Below are positions 21,963 to 34,196 of a stretch of DNA of 64,000 bases, piece by piece. The position numbers and the translations under genes were made by a program. This DNA is from Macrotis lagotis (lineage: Eukaryota; Chordata; Mammalia; Peramelemorphia; Peramelidae). The notes below the pieces were generated by a model that worked only from the letters and a program-made list of their open reading frames with translations, did no database searches and was not told where the DNA came from. Every line of letters starts with the position of its first letter. The first letter of the stretch is position 1. The stretch lies in NCBI RefSeq assembly GCF_037893015.1, contig NC_133666.1, forward strand, positions 124,001 through 188,000, in the 5' to 3' direction.

Positions 21963-23114
21963 TTATCACCAGGTCTCAACTGCATGGAGCTGTCCCTCAC
22001 AAAGTACTGATCTGGCTTAGGGTTCTCATTCTCCCAATGCTCATGGATAATATCATCCTCCTGTGGAGCCCTCCCTGTCCTTCTAGGGAAGGCAATCAGG
22101 GCCTCTTTACAGATACAGGTGTGTCTGGATGAATTCCTCAGATGAGGTGGCAGGAAAGGAATGACAGATGAATTAATCTCAAGATGCATTATGCTGGATC
22201 GCTTCTACTACACGAAATGACATCAGCAACCTCACTCTAAAAATCAGGTTCTACCATTTCCTCATAGTAGTCACATCTTGGACCTTTGGAGGTAGAACAT
22301 TTTTATTGTTATTTGTTTTATTGTTTAGTGTTATTGAATGAATTTTTATTGTTATTGAGAGTGTAGACACCAACTTGAGATATGAATCAAGAAAAAAGGG
22401 ATAAAAGTTTCAAATCTGGGGTGAGTTGAACTCGGATGAAGATAATAGGTTCAGTTACTGAATGCAATCAACTAAAATACCATATGCAAGGTCCTTTCTA
22501 CTTCTCCCACTATTGATTTGGGGTGAAAGAACTTGATTATGTTTGATCCTTAACAAGACATGGCTTACCAATCAGCAGCTCAATGTCTTTCAAGAGTGAA
22601 CAGATGACAAATGTTCATATTTCAAATGGAGACCTTAGATATCTTTGAGAATTCAAAAATAAATTTTACTGAAACTGGTAAGTTAACACAGAACCAAGTT
22701 ATCCCCCTCATCTCCTAGTCATGACACTGATACATAAAAATTCAAGAACAATGTTTTTAATAGCATACCGAGGGTTCCAATCTCTAATGGATGAAAATCT
22801 TTCAGTGTATAGAGACCTAGAGGAAGAACTGAAAACCAAGTGGGAACAGCAAGAGGAACTTGTGATCATCACAGTCCCATTTTCTCCTACAATTGTCCTA
22901 AAGATGTATTCTTGAAAGCATCAGTAGATGAGTTAACATTCTAATACTTCTATTGGTTATAAAAGACAGTGATTTGATGCAATAGTCTGAAGAACTTTAA
23001 ATCAAAAAGAATCAATAACACAATATCTAAGCTCCATTAAAAACACTAACAAAATAAAAGTAATCATGATCATAATAAACACTTCTGTAGTATGACATGC
23101 TTTGAAAAGCACTT
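21963..23114. other. U1 3' flank, non-coding
   Basis: Collinear with 2965-4200 of U3 and 14100-15360 of U2. No gene seen. Confidence 0.65.
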
Positions 23115-23310
23115 TGCAAACATATTCTTTGGACTTTACAACCACCCTGTAATTTACTTAGCACAGGTTTAATTATCACCCATTTTACAGGTAGGAAAAT
23201 TGAGGTTTAGAGAATTTGAGTGCATTGTCCATGGTCACGCAATGAGGATACCAGAATTTCAGTCTAGGTCTTGTGACTCCAATGTTTGTGCCTCAGTTGC
23301 CTCTCCCCTG
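23115..23310 (+). mobile_element. MIR SINE (U1 copy)
   Basis: Equivalent of 4205-4430, with CCATTTTACAGGTAGGAAAATTGAGG. Confidence 0.8.
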
Positions 23311-23429
23311 TGCCAATTCACCAGTGGTAGCATGGCTGGTGTTCTAGAGAATCAAACCCAAATCCAAAATAGTCTGAGAGAGATTTATGAAGTCATTGGT
23401 AGAGGAGACTGAGTCAGAAAGGAGGGGTG

Positions 23430-24081
23430 ACTCCCTCTTGTCCAGGTTGGGGAAAGTTTACATTCCATAGGATTTAGGCCAGGCTATCCACACCTAAACA
23501 CCAAGGGCAGCCGTGTGTTGGGCCCTGGGTGCCCCAAACGTCCTGACCTTGTTCTCCTGGCCCCTGGAGTAAGGCGGCTGAGATCGTCTGCTTCCCTAAC
23601 GCTATACTCCCACCCCGAGACTGAGGAGCTGTCCAACGCCTAGCCAAGTGCAGGGGCCTGCAGATGCTGCAGCAGCTTTTGGGTCCTTCCTTCCCTTTTG
23701 TGGAGCCCAAGGCCAGCCTCTCCCGACCTCCTTCGCAGTTCACACACACACACACACACACACACATTCTATAGAGGAGTTAACCCTCCAAAACCGTCCT
23801 AAACTCAGCTGCTGCCCCCCACAGTGGCAGCTGAGGACCTGAGCCCCTAGTCAGCTCCGAAGCCCTTTCCAGGTGGAAGATACATTGTGGCCCCCCTCCC
23901 TTAACCAGGCTGTGTGGTGAAGGCTGAGGGAAACGACTTGGGGGGCGGGGGGGGGCTCCTCATTGATCTGTGTCGCTCATCAAGGAGTTTCTTCTCTCTC
24001 CTCCCTTCCCCCGCCCTTCAGTGACGTAACAAGGTCACACCCCCTCCCTCCTTGTTGTGTGTAAGTTTCTTGGTCTTTGGA
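23430..24081. other. GC-rich block of U1, left part
   Basis: Homologous to the start of the blocks in other units, with a CA microsatellite at 23740-23766. It is cut by the PDK3 retrocopy and resumes at 28018. Confidence 0.6.
23740..23766. repeat. (CA)n microsatellite
   Basis: Uninterrupted CA run. Confidence 0.95.
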
Positions 24082-24095
24082 GAAAGATGTTAGTG

Positions 24096-27000
24096 AGGCC
24101 GAACCCCGCCTCGCGGGGCGGGGAGGAGGAAGCGGCGGCCGGTCGGAGGGCCCCGGTGGCTGGCGCGCGGAGAGCCGGGGCCGCAATGCTCCGGGGCCAG
24201 CCGCCGCGGCGGGGCTGAGGCGGGGGCTGAGGCGGAGGCTGAGGCGGCGGCGGCGGCGCGCGCTCGGCGAAAGTTCCCCGGATCCCGGGGAGGCGGGGAG
24301 GGAGCCAGGGCGCGCGCGCACAGGGCGCGGGGAGCCGCCGCGGCAGCCTCGCTCCCCGCCTTCCCCCGTCTCCCTCCGGCCGCTGCCCCGCCAGCAGGGG
24401 CCGAGGAAGGTGCGGTTCTACCGGTGGCTGCTGAAGCAGCCGGTCCCCAAGCAAATCGAGCGCTACTCCCGCATCTCTCCGTCGCCGCTCTCCATTAAGC
24501 AGTTCCTGGACTTTGGACGTGACAATGCATGTGAGAAGACATCATACATGTTTTTACGGAAAGAACTTCCAGTGCGATTGGCTAACACAATGAGGGAAGT
24601 CAATCTACTACCTGGTAACTTGCTGAGCCGACCTGCAGTAGGACTGGTGCAGAGTTGGTATATGCAAAGTTTTCTTGAACTTTTAGAATATGAAAATAAG
24701 AGCCCCGAGGACCCACAAGTTCTGGATGACTTTTTACAAGTCATGGTTAAAGTCAGAAACAGACACAATGATGTGGTTCCTACTATGGTACAAGGGGTGA
24801 TTGAATACAAAGAGAAGTACGGGTTTGATCCTTTCATTAGCAGTAACATTCAATATTTCCTGGATCGATTTTATACTAATCGCATCTCCTTCCGAATGCT
24901 GATTAACCAGCACACACTTCTGTTTGGTGATGACCCTAATCCTGCTCATCCTAAACACATTGGGAGTATTGATCCCACCTGTAATGTGGCCGATGTAGTA
25001 AAAGATGCATATGAAACAGCCAAGATGCTTTGTGAACAGTATTATATAGCAGCCCCAGAATTGGAAATTGAAGAATTCAATGCAAAAGCTCCAGACAAGC
25101 CTATTCAGGTAGTTTATGTGCCCTCACATTTATTCCACATGTTGTTTGAATTATTCAAGAACTCAATGAGAGCAACAGTAGAGCTTTTTGAAGATAGAAA
25201 AGAAGTTTACCCATCTATTAAAACTCTTGTAACGTTGGGCAAAGAAGATTTATTCGTTAAGATAAGTGACCAAGGTGGTGGTGTTCCACTTCGAAAAATA
25301 GATCGTCTATTTAACTATATGTATTCAACTGCTCCCAGACCTAGCCTCGAACCAACAAGAGCAGCACCTTTGGCTGGATTTGGCTATGGATTGCCCATTT
25401 CCCGTCTTTATGCCAGGTACTTTCAAGGAGACCTAAAACTCTATTCAATGGAAGGAGTGGGTACTGATGCCGTAATTTATTTGAAGGCTCTTTCAAGTGA
25501 ATCATTTGAGAGGCTTCCAGTGTTTAATAAATCAGCATGGAGGCATTACAAGACTACACCTGAAGCTGATGACTGGAGCAATCCTAGTAGTGAACCCAGG
25601 GATGCTTCAAAATACAAGGCCAAACTTGACAAAATCAAGACAAATCGAACTTTCTAAAGAAATGACTGTATTTGTCCTGTTCTGTGAAGATTGTATCTTC
25701 TGCAAGTTGGCCAGAGAGAGCTCCTTACCACCATATCTTGGGGGAGGTGGCACCCTAGCTGTTCCCGGGCTTGAACATATATTTTCACTGAACCAGCTGG
25801 AGCTTTTCCATGGACCCTGTCCTTAGCTTCTCCAGCTCTCCCACTAAAACCTGAGTGCTTTTCACAACACCTTGGTGTGGTTAGTTGTTCTGGGGGTGAG
25901 AAGGTTGATGAGAGCCTGACACAGGGAAGTATGATGCCTTATATAGCTCCCCTGTCTTTCTGCCCTTCACTCTCATTACTATAGAGTCCACTGCCTCTAC
26001 TCCCCACCCACAGGATTTTCTACTTCTGTCCTAAGTCCAAAGTGCTGTGGTGTTTTGTATTTTAAGCTAGATTCCAGGCTCTTCTCAAACCATTGACTAG
26101 GACCCAGAGGTACTAAGGAGTGAAGTCATCCGTTGGGGTCTCATCAGTGGGGAATTCCTTTCCTAAAGCCTTGACCTTCCCTTTCTGATTCCACAACCAC
26201 CTAGGCCCCAAGTGGCTCAAACACTTCCCTCCCTCCCTATGTTCTCTATCACCTTGTCAGGTGCTAGGACTTTCATGTTAGAAAGAAATCTCACCCTTAC
26301 ATGCAGTTGACCTTCTATTTAATTTGTACACTGCTGTTCTGTTGATTAAAAGTGTTCCAAAAGTTGTCCTGGGATTTCACTGAGCCTTTTAGTGGTTTTA
26401 GAGACCATTAATGAAATAATGCCCTTGGTCAGCTTTGTAAAAGGAAACTTAGTCTACTGGGGAATGGGATTTTGAATCCTATGTAAAAACCTAACTAAAT
26501 TAGTTCTATATGCATTTAGATTCTTCTAAGAAAGGTGCAAGGCTCCTCTGAGGCACTTAAGAATTGCAAAACTGTTATTCTTCCTGGAAATTTTCAAGAT
26601 ATTGTTACACTGAGAGTCAGTCTGAAATTTTAACCTTCACTAAATATCACAATTTAGAATATAGTATCAGTCCTATAATCTTAATTTTGATACCCTTTAT
26701 TTCATTTTCCTTTTTTTCCTTCTTTTTTTAGTTGAGGACAAATAGAAGAGAAGGGAAACAAGAGGAACTATGTTATGTGAATTTGTTACTTTTATAATTT
26801 TTGAAATGGAAATTATGGGATCCATAGCTAGACTTAAGATCCTAGTACAGTAACTATGTATCTGGTCTACCTCAGAAAGACTAAGGTGGTATTTTAGGAT
26901 CCATTCCTTATTTTATATTTTGTTTGTGGTGAAGATTAAGAGCAAGAATGATGCAATGTTTATTGTTGCATAACACACTACTTATTCATTAGGAACTAGT

Positions 27001-28003
27001 TTGAGATGGTGGAACTAATTTACTTATTAACTAATCTACTTCCTTTCCCAGGACTCCCTTTCTCTTTCTCTTGTCATTTGGTTCCTTTTTTTTTAAGAAT
27101 TATATCTTATTAATTTGGGTATATTTTTGTTTTTAAGAACTCTTACATCTTAATTTTATTTTTCTCTTTATCCCTTTTAATTTTATTTACATTTTATCCC
27201 TTTTATACAGGACTTTGTCAGTGGAATTTTTTTTTTGCTACTGTACGAAAGTTTAGTGGGGGGTTTTTTCCCCAAGAGCCTCTGCTTCATGAGGATGTAT
27301 GCCTGTTGCTTAATTTCTCTTGTTTTTTGTTTCTTCCTATGGAACCTTATTTTCTTTTATGTCATTTTGCTGCCTGAGCTCATACTTCCTGTGTAGAATT
27401 TTGTATATTGCACTTTGTTCATCTTCTTACAGTGAATAATTATTGAAGACATAAAAGTTTATAAGACTGGGAATGGTTTGATTGAACCATTTCTTATAAA
27501 GGAAAGAATAACACTTAACTCTGGGAAAGTGACAGCTTACTCATGCCATCAATATTAGGTTTCCACTGGTGTCCTGATTTTGGGGATAAGATGCTTTGGA
27601 AAAGTAGGTTGAGGGTAGTAAACCAGAGATGATGCTTGAACTTTTAAAGACCCTGCATATCTCCTGAGCAATGGGCATTAAGTATATCTTCACTAGATTT
27701 TACCTACAAAACCTTCATTTTTCTTCAGAAACATGCATATTAAATCCCATTGCTAGATTACATGTCTATAGTAGGTTCACCAGGCAGTCCTGCCTCATCC
27801 TTGTCAATTGTGATGTTAATAGTGAAAACTGAATATGTTTAGCAGAGACAAAGACCTTAAACAGAAGTCTTTTATATAATTCTTTTTCATTTTTAAAAAG
27901 TTGTTTAGTTACCTTTTGTTTATTTTTGTGTGGGTTTGTGCATATTAATGTGGCATTGAGTAATAAAATTTCCTTCTATTTTTCCTTGTTTGGAAAAAAA
28001 AAG
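24096..28003 (+). pseudogene. PDK3: PDK3 processed retrocopy, full length
   Basis: An intronless copy of a pyruvate dehydrogenase kinase 3 mRNA: CpG-dense 5' UTR, coding region, 2.3 kb 3' UTR, AATAAA at 27962 and an A tract. It is flanked by the 14-base duplication GAAAGATGTTAGTG (24082-24095 and 28004-28017). Homologous empty sites are near 16840 (U2) and 37338 (U0). It runs opposite to ABRAXAS1. About 347 bases of its 3' UTR recur inverted at 30624-30970. Confidence 0.95.
24410..25657 (+). CDS. Open frame of the PDK3 retrocopy (pyruvate dehydrogenase kinase 3)
   Basis: 415 codons without a stop or frameshift, nearly identical to PDK3, the mitochondrial kinase that inactivates pyruvate dehydrogenase E1-alpha. 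Seen: HNDVVPT in the helical N-terminal domain, N-box [21 protein letters not shown] of the GHKL ATP fold, and a DDW near the C-terminus. The ancestral ATG is GTG ([10 protein letters not shown] for MRLFRWLLKQ). Upstream the frame stays open to a TAA at 24062 but contains no in-frame ATG. The first in-frame ATG (near 24548, SYMFLRKEL) would drop 46 residues. Protein would need non-AUG initiation, so this may be a young pseudogene. The intact frame may simply reflect recent origin. Confidence 0.75.
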   Translation: MRFYRWLLKQPVPKQIERYSRISPSPLSIKQFLDFGRDNACEKTSYMFLRKELPVRLANTMREVNLLPGNLLSRPAVGLVQSWYMQSFLELLEYENKSPEDPQVLDDFLQVMVKVRNRHNDVVPTMVQGVIEYKEKYGFDPFISSNIQYFLDRFYTNRISFRMLINQHTLLFGDDPNPAHPKHIGSIDPTCNVADVVKDAYETAKMLCEQYYIAAPELEIEEFNAKAPDKPIQVVYVPSHLFHMLFELFKNSMRATVELFEDRKEVYPSIKTLVTLGKEDLFVKISDQGGGVPLRKIDRLFNYMYSTAPRPSLEPTRAAPLAGFGYGLPISRLYARYFQGDLKLYSMEGVGTDAVIYLKALSSESFERLPVFNKSAWRHYKTTPEADDWSNPSSEPRDASKYKAKLDKIKTNRTF

Positions 28004-28017
28004 GAAAGATGTTAGTG

Positions 28018-28364
28018 GGGGGGAGAGTAGCTCGGGGTCTGCCTGACCCTCCCCCACTTCCCGCCTCCATCTCCTGCCCCCGGCTCCCCTCCATCACCCC
28101 ATGTTCCAGATTGCCCGACCCGGAAGGTCCTGCTAGTGCCTAAGTGACTGTGAGTGAAGAAAAATGCCCCTTCCCTGTTGCTGCCTTAGTCTCTCCCTTT
28201 CTCCTCCTTATCGTCTCCTCCCTTCCCGTCCCTCCCAACCTTTTCATTAAGCCGCCCCTCCTCCCCAACTGGCTTCTCTTCTGATCAGGAGGATATGTGT
28301 GGGGTCCTGGGAGTATCAATACCGTTGTTTATAGTGTGTTGTGGACGTAGGTAGGATTTCTCTG

Positions 28365-28407
<43 letters not shown>

Positions 28408-28700
28408 TTTTTGTGGGGATGTTTGGGTGTGTGTCTTCAGGGATGAATCTGTGTGTGTCTGGGACTTCCTGCCTTTCCAGGGCTCTGTCTGGTGTTTGGG
28501 GGTCGTAGGGTGTTGTGGTGCTAGGTGGAAGAGAATAGTGCAGGAACTCTCCTCCTCACCTTCATGTCATCTCTTTTGTTGGCTGTCATTTAATTTAATG
28601 GTATATTCGTTTTTTGTTCTGGTATCAGTCTGCACCTGGTAAAAGCTGCGTTTCCATGGACTTTGTTTTTGAACAGAAAGAGGGGGTCTGTCCCTGAACC
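28018..28700. other. GC-rich block of U1, right part
   Basis: Continues the block interrupted at 24081: TCTCCCTTTCTCCTCCTTATC, then GATCAGGAGGATATGTG and a GT microsatellite. Confidence 0.6.
28367..28406. repeat. (GT)n microsatellite
   Basis: Twenty GT dinucleotides; the same site in U0 is also a GT run (37641-37684). Confidence 0.95.
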
Positions 28701-29351
28701 TGGAACTCTGTGATTTACAGACTGCAGAACAGAGTTGTTTAAATGTGCCCCTCTCTCCATCTGAGAGATTTAATCATCAGACTGTTGCTAGCTTGGATTC
28801 TTTTTTCCATCTAAAACTTCCTGTTCCATTGATCTATTGGAGAATGGCTCTTAGTTTAGAAAAAAATGAAATCAGTTCCTTCTCTATCTTACATCTGCCC
28901 AAGTCCTTGGAGAACTTTTACTGGAAAGATATTTTCCTCCCTTAATTGTTCCACTTCTCATTTTAAGTGTATTTCATCTCTGTGGACAAACATTCCAACT
29001 TTATAGAAGTGTAGTCATCCATTTCATTGGCTTGTCATCACCTCTTCCCCTATCAATAGATCTGAAAAATAACTTTCTTCTTGCTCCTCTGATTTCCTAT
29101 TCATGCACTTTTTACACTTAATTCATTTATCCATTTGGGATGGGGGTTGTTCATATTTTATGAAATTTCTACCAAACTGTTATTTCCTTATTTCATCTAG
29201 GTTACTTGTCTTTGGAAAAAAAAAAACAAAACCTTGCCCACCCCTACTCCCCCCACCCCACTTATATCTTTTGATTTATTAAGCATTTAAATTTATTAGT
29301 TTGTTTCTGTTCATTGCATACTTAACTTTTCACAACTTCCAACTGTTTACT
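28701..29351. other. U1 3' flank, non-coding
   Basis: Collinear with 37950-38605 of U0. Nothing gene-like. Confidence 0.6.
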
Positions 29352-29585
29352 AGGCAGCTAGGTTTTCACTGGGCCTGAAATCAGAAAGATTCATCTTTCT
29401 GAGTACAAATCTGGCCTCATATAATTACTTACTGTGGGGTCCTGGGCAAGTCACTTCCCCCTTTTTGCCCCAGTTCCTCATCTGTCAAATGAGTTGAGGA
29501 AGGAAACAGTAAACCACCCCAGTATCTTTGCCAAGAAAACCCCAAATGGGGTTAGGGAAAGTCAGACAGCACTAAACAACAGCAA
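29352..29585 (+). mobile_element. Old longer SINE (U1 copy)
   Basis: Same element and position as 18597-18830. Confidence 0.8.
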
Positions 29586-30566
29586 CAATTGTTTTCCTAA
29601 CCACTGATTGATGTTGTAGTTTTAGATCATCTACTGCTATAAGAGCAAAAAGAAAAAAAAAACTATTCAAATGTGGCAGAATCACAGACCTAGAAGCACC
29701 TATGTAAAAAGACCTCCAGGCTTGAAACACTACATGTGGAAGAGCAAAAGAATTGGGGTTAGGGCTGAAAATATCATTCCCAGCTAATGTAAGCATATTT
29801 CTGAAGAAAAGGGAAAAAGGACATTCAATGACTTGCCAGTCTTTCAGAATTTTGTTGCCCAAAAAACTGGACTTAATGGAAAATTGGACATAAAAGATCT
29901 AAGAAAAATAAAAAGTAAATATCAAAAACTACTTACAAGTGACTCAATAAAGACACATTCTTCACTATCTTTAATTGGAAATATAAGCCTTATGCCCAAG
30001 ATTATTAGTAATTAGGAAGATTGAAAGAAGGATTGGGGTAGAGTAGAGTAGGATGGGATACTAAAAAGTAAAAAAGACACAAGGAATTATTTTTTAAAAA
30101 GATATCCCAGGTGTGAGAGGAATAATTGATAGAGAGGCATTAGATAGGGAAAGAGAACTGGTAGTTCTGGAAACCTATTTTCATTGGAAATAGGTTAAAA
30201 AGAGAACAATTCATATATATATATGGATATGTATATTTGGATATGTTTGTATAAGTCTCTATGTATTTATACACATATATGTCTGTGTACAATAGCCATT
30301 TGAATTCAGAAAGAAATAAGAGCAAGGAATAGGGGGGCTAGTGAGTTAGAAGGTGAGGGAATAGGATAAAGGGGTATAGAGAATCCTGTGTATATCACTG
30401 GGGAGGAGGGGCATAGTAGGATATGTACATCAGTGGAAGAGGTAAGGGAAGGGTTCTTTTAAGAGTGAAAAGTTAACGAATGGGAGGGCAAGGTAGCAAG
30501 TAGAAGTAGAGAAGTGAGGAGGGGTTGGGACATTCAAAATGTTATAACCACAAACCAAATATTTAT
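29586..30566. other. U1 flank leading to the lost exon 9
   Basis: Collinear with 38856-39800 and 18831-19605. It stops within CAAACCAAATATTTATG, where the mosaic insertion begins. Confidence 0.7.
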
Positions 30567-30623
30567 GACAACTTTACCTAGCACTATGTGTTATTAGATT
30601 TAGCAGGAAGAAGTGGTGATCAA

Positions 30624-30970
30624 GAAAATGAAATAAAGGGTATCAAAATTAAGATTATAGGACTGATACTATATTCTAAATTGTGATATTTAGTGAAGGT
30701 TAAAATTTCAGACTGACTCTCAGTGTAACAATATCTTGAAAATTTCCAGGAAGAATAACAGTTTTGCAATTCTTAAGTGCCTCAGAGGAGCCTTGCACCT
30801 TTCTTAGAAGAATCTAAATGCATATAGAACTAATTTAGTTAGGTTTTTACATAGGATTCAAAATCCCATTCCCCAGTAGACTAAGTTTCCTTTTACAAAG
30901 CTGACCAAGGGCATTATTTCATTAATGGTCTCTAAAACCACTAAAAGGCTCAGTGAAATCCCAGGACAAC
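30624..30970 (-). repeat. Inverted copy of PDK3 retrocopy 3' UTR
   Basis: The reverse complement of 26363-26709. Equal length (347 bases), and I saw no mismatch on reading the two side by side. The source lies 3.9 kb to the left in the same unit. Confidence 0.93.
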
Positions 30971-31003
30971 CCTAACCCTAACCCTAACCCTAACCCTAAC
31001 CCC
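30970..31003. repeat. Interstitial telomeric repeat (CCCTAA)n
   Basis: Five perfect CCCTAA units plus CCCC at the right edge of the inverted insertion. No other unit has them. Confidence 0.96.
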
Positions 31004-31387
31004 AAAAAAATCACTACCCAATTCAAGTTTATAAGCTGAAAAACTTATTAAAATAATTTTTCTGAATTTAAAAAAATAAAATTTGTCAATGGATGTGTAT
31101 ATTAATAAACTGTTACTTTTTGTGTACAGTGATTTTTTTTTGATAGGTTGATACCTCCAGAAAAAAAATCTTTCTATTTATCTAGAAGATATACTAAACA
31201 TGCATAATTAGCATGATTTCTAAATCTAGAAACCATCTTGAAAAGTTGGAAAAAATTACTTTTAAGTGGTTTGAGGATATGAAGAGGAAGTTTTTAGATG
31301 AAGAAATCAAAGGTAGTTATATTGTCCTATGCGGAAAAACACTCTAAATCATTGTTGACAAGAGATATTCAAACTGGATAAAATTAT

Positions 31388-31470
31388 CTTTAAATTATCC
31401 TGCACAATAATGTAAAATTCACTCATTTTATGTGCATCTTTCAGTTTCATCTGCATTAAAAAATTCTAAC
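31388..31470 (-). pseudogene. ABRAXAS1 exon 7 remnant (U1)
   Basis: Acceptor AATAG kept; a two-base loss shifts the frame and the donor is AT instead of GT. Confidence 0.82.
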
Positions 31471-33014
31471 CTATTAGTGAAAGACAAAATGTTTCCTTGA
31501 GCATACAGATTTCAAAACTGATATTTATACTTCATCTGTAAAATGGAGATTTAACTAGGTAGGGTCCTTAAACATATATTCTATGAGACGGTGGTTTAAA
31601 AGATTTTGAAGATACCCTTTCTCAGAGCTAAGGCCCAGCAAGGAGGTGGTGCCTTGAGCTTAGCATAACAACAATCCTTTGCCCTATGGATGATATCACC
31701 CTCTTGGCAAAATGTTATTGTTTATATCAGTACCAGTTATTCACTGAGTTATTGATGATTTCTGTTCCCCTATCTCCCATGGATCTGACAGCCAACATCC
31801 ATTACATCTCTTGATAATGATGAGGATACAGCTCTCCTGGTTCTGTACCCCACAGAGTAATCATGATTCCCAAGACTTGGGATAATTACTTCTCACAGGA
31901 CTCAGTATCAGCAGTTTGAAAATCCTCCCCATTTTGTTTTTCAAATTTCTATTTGAGGTCTGACAATCCTATCTCTAGCTGCTCTGTTTTGGACTCTTAT
32001 CGACCACAATGTGATTGACAGTGGTGAGAAAGTAGAGAGCTATTTTTTTATTACTTTCTACCATATATGGTAAATCTTCATTTTTATAAGCAGAAACTGA
32101 GACAATAAACAGTCTGAACTTTTAGCAGCAGAGAAGAGTAATGATGAGACAACATCTTAGAGGAAGGGGGTAAGAAGAGTTGGATGTGATTAAGGAGAAT
32201 TGGGGGAAGCCAAAGGAAAAGACCAATATCTTTCTTTACAAATAAATGGAAAGAACTGATGTAGACCAGGAAACTTGTATGGAATGACTTTATTTTATCA
32301 ATATCATAGGTAATGAAACATTTTGCAAGAAAAAGGCAAAGTTGAGACAGAGAAAGAAAAAGGTTTGTAACAATCACCTGGGGATGTATGAAATTGCCAA
32401 AGCACAAGTTTGACCACATCATTTCCTTGATCTAGAAGCTCCAGTGGCTCCTATTGCTTCTAGGATAAATATGCACTACTCTGCAATATTAAAATTAGGT
32501 GCAGTTGGGTTATCAAAGATGTCCTGAAGAGCAAAGGTGAGAAGAGACAGAGGGAAAAGAGTATTGTGGGCCCTTTTTGGTCACAAGGTTACAACTGACT
32601 AGAGGAGAAAAGAGGTAAACGTGCCCTATCTCATTCTTTAGGGTCAAGTTGTGTCTCTCAGCAAGGCCCAAGATCCAACTATGGAGACACCTTCATGGTA
32701 TTTGACTCTCTTACATATATAATTTGTATTTTTCTTTCTCTATATATGCTGATCCCTCACAAAAAGAATGTAAGCTACTGGAGAATAGGGTTTGTTTCTT
32801 GGTATCCCTATCCTAGGACCTGATATGAAGGAGATACTTTGTTATGCTTACTGATCTACTGACATGAAAGCAATGACAGAGGCATAAAAGTAAGATGGCA
32901 TAACTTTGTAGACAGACTAGATCCATCGTGGTTTTAGCTTTATATTAGTTCAAGTTGAGATTCATTTTAGATTTCATAATATAAAAGCCCTTATTTAGAA
33001 ATATAGTATATTTG
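31471..33014. other. U1 intron 6 with L2 remnants
   Basis: Collinear with U3 and U0 intron 6. The L2 3' blocks (CACATCATTTCCTTGATC, CTCCAGTGGCTCCTATTGC) span about 32250-32860. The PAIP1 empty site is at about 31597. Confidence 0.65.
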
Positions 33015-33175
33015 AAATTGAGAGCAGATAGGTAGCAAAGTGGATGGAGTGTTGGATCTGGAGTCAGGAAGACTCATCTGCTGAGTTCTAATCTGGCCTC
33101 AGACACTGACTAACTTTGTAACCCTGGGAAAACCTCACCAAGAGTTGGACACAACTGAAAACATGACTGAACAAC
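33015..33175 (+). mobile_element. Old SINE shared by units (U1 copy)
   Basis: Equivalent of 12405-12560. Confidence 0.8.
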
Positions 33176-33228
33176 AAAAGCATCTTTGAAATGATAAGGT
33201 AAGATAAGTGGTTGGGGAACCATCTTAT

Positions 33229-33346
33229 CCATGTTGCTCAGCCAAAGGCAGGGGATCTACATCTACAGGTGCTCAACACAGTCTTATATGCCTGGAGCTC
33301 TGACCTACCCAAGTTGGTCACCACTAAAGGTACTTTAAGAATAATT
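33229..33346 (-). pseudogene. ABRAXAS1 exon 6 remnant (U1)
   Basis: VPLVVTNLG remains; a later indel shifts the frame and the donor is AT instead of GT. Confidence 0.83.
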
Positions 33347-34004
33347 CTAAAAAACATTTTTGTAGAGGAAGTTAAAGCCAGGCTAAAACTGAATAGTGGC
33401 CTTCTCTTAGCTTAATTTTCCAGCCATTTCCATTCACTGCCAGGCTACCCTACAGAAGTGAGGGATACAAGGACCCTTGATTACTTGTCCCAAATTAAGT
33501 GTTCAGCTAATACCGATAAAATTTATGACCAATGACTTTTATCTACAACATTTTCAGTTATTTTAAATCTTACCAAAAATACAACACTTTTAGATGTGTC
33601 ACTTAAAATGGAATACAGCTACAATTAGGCATAACTAATACTTTGGCTAAAGCTATTATCCATTAGTATAAAAAACTATCAAGTCAGTGCATTTTTGACA
33701 GTTTTGATGCTGCACATAAAAGACCATACACTGTTTCTCAGATACCCATGTTTCTCATGTATAGAATGAGATTATTTCTGCCCTTATTAGTACCACTGAG
33801 GAAAGGAGAAATTTGTGATTTTCCTCCTACTTGATCCCTGAGTTCAGGAAAATCCAGATATGAAAGGGAAAGGCCCATATCACATAAACCTCTGCACAGA
33901 AAGTTGTTTAAAAACTGAAAAAAATTTGTATAAAATATTTAAGAACTACTGAGAAATCACATTGTGTAGTTTACCAGCTAATCCAAATCTGGGCCAACAC
34001 TAAT

Positions 34005-34196
34005 CCTTTGTGAAGTCTGCCTAATACATGATCCAGTATATGAATTAGCAGTTTTCTGTGACTATTCTTGATGTTAGTAGCATCAAAACAAGTCCCTGAT
34101 TTGAAAAATGTTGCTGTAGATTTTGGTGAAGAATCTTTTCTGGAAATGTCATCTTTGGTCTGAATTCCTTCTGAATTTGTACCATTCAATCACATT
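34005..34196 (-). pseudogene. ABRAXAS1 exon 5 remnant (U1)
   Basis: Acceptor CTTAG kept; small indels break the frame after [10 protein letters not shown], and the donor GTAAGT has become ATTAGT. Confidence 0.85.

Larger units (their letters stand above)
30567..31003. other. Mosaic inverted insertion replacing exons 8 and 9 in U1
   Basis: Left to right: 19 bases matching inverted intron 8 (30567-30585), 37 bases matching an inverted exon 9 start with its acceptor (30586-30622), a 347-base inverted PDK3 3' UTR copy (30624-30970), and telomeric repeats (30970-31003). Normal U1 sequence resumes with CAAAAAAATCACTACCCAATTC. The native DNA lost corresponds to about 19605-21100 of U2. Confidence 0.85.

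Noticed and set aside
24077-24409. 111-codon N-terminal extension of the PDK3 frame starting at TTG
   Set aside because: It is 5' UTR sequence read in frame. It begins before the retrocopy's target duplication ends and has no ATG, so I do not annotate it as protein.
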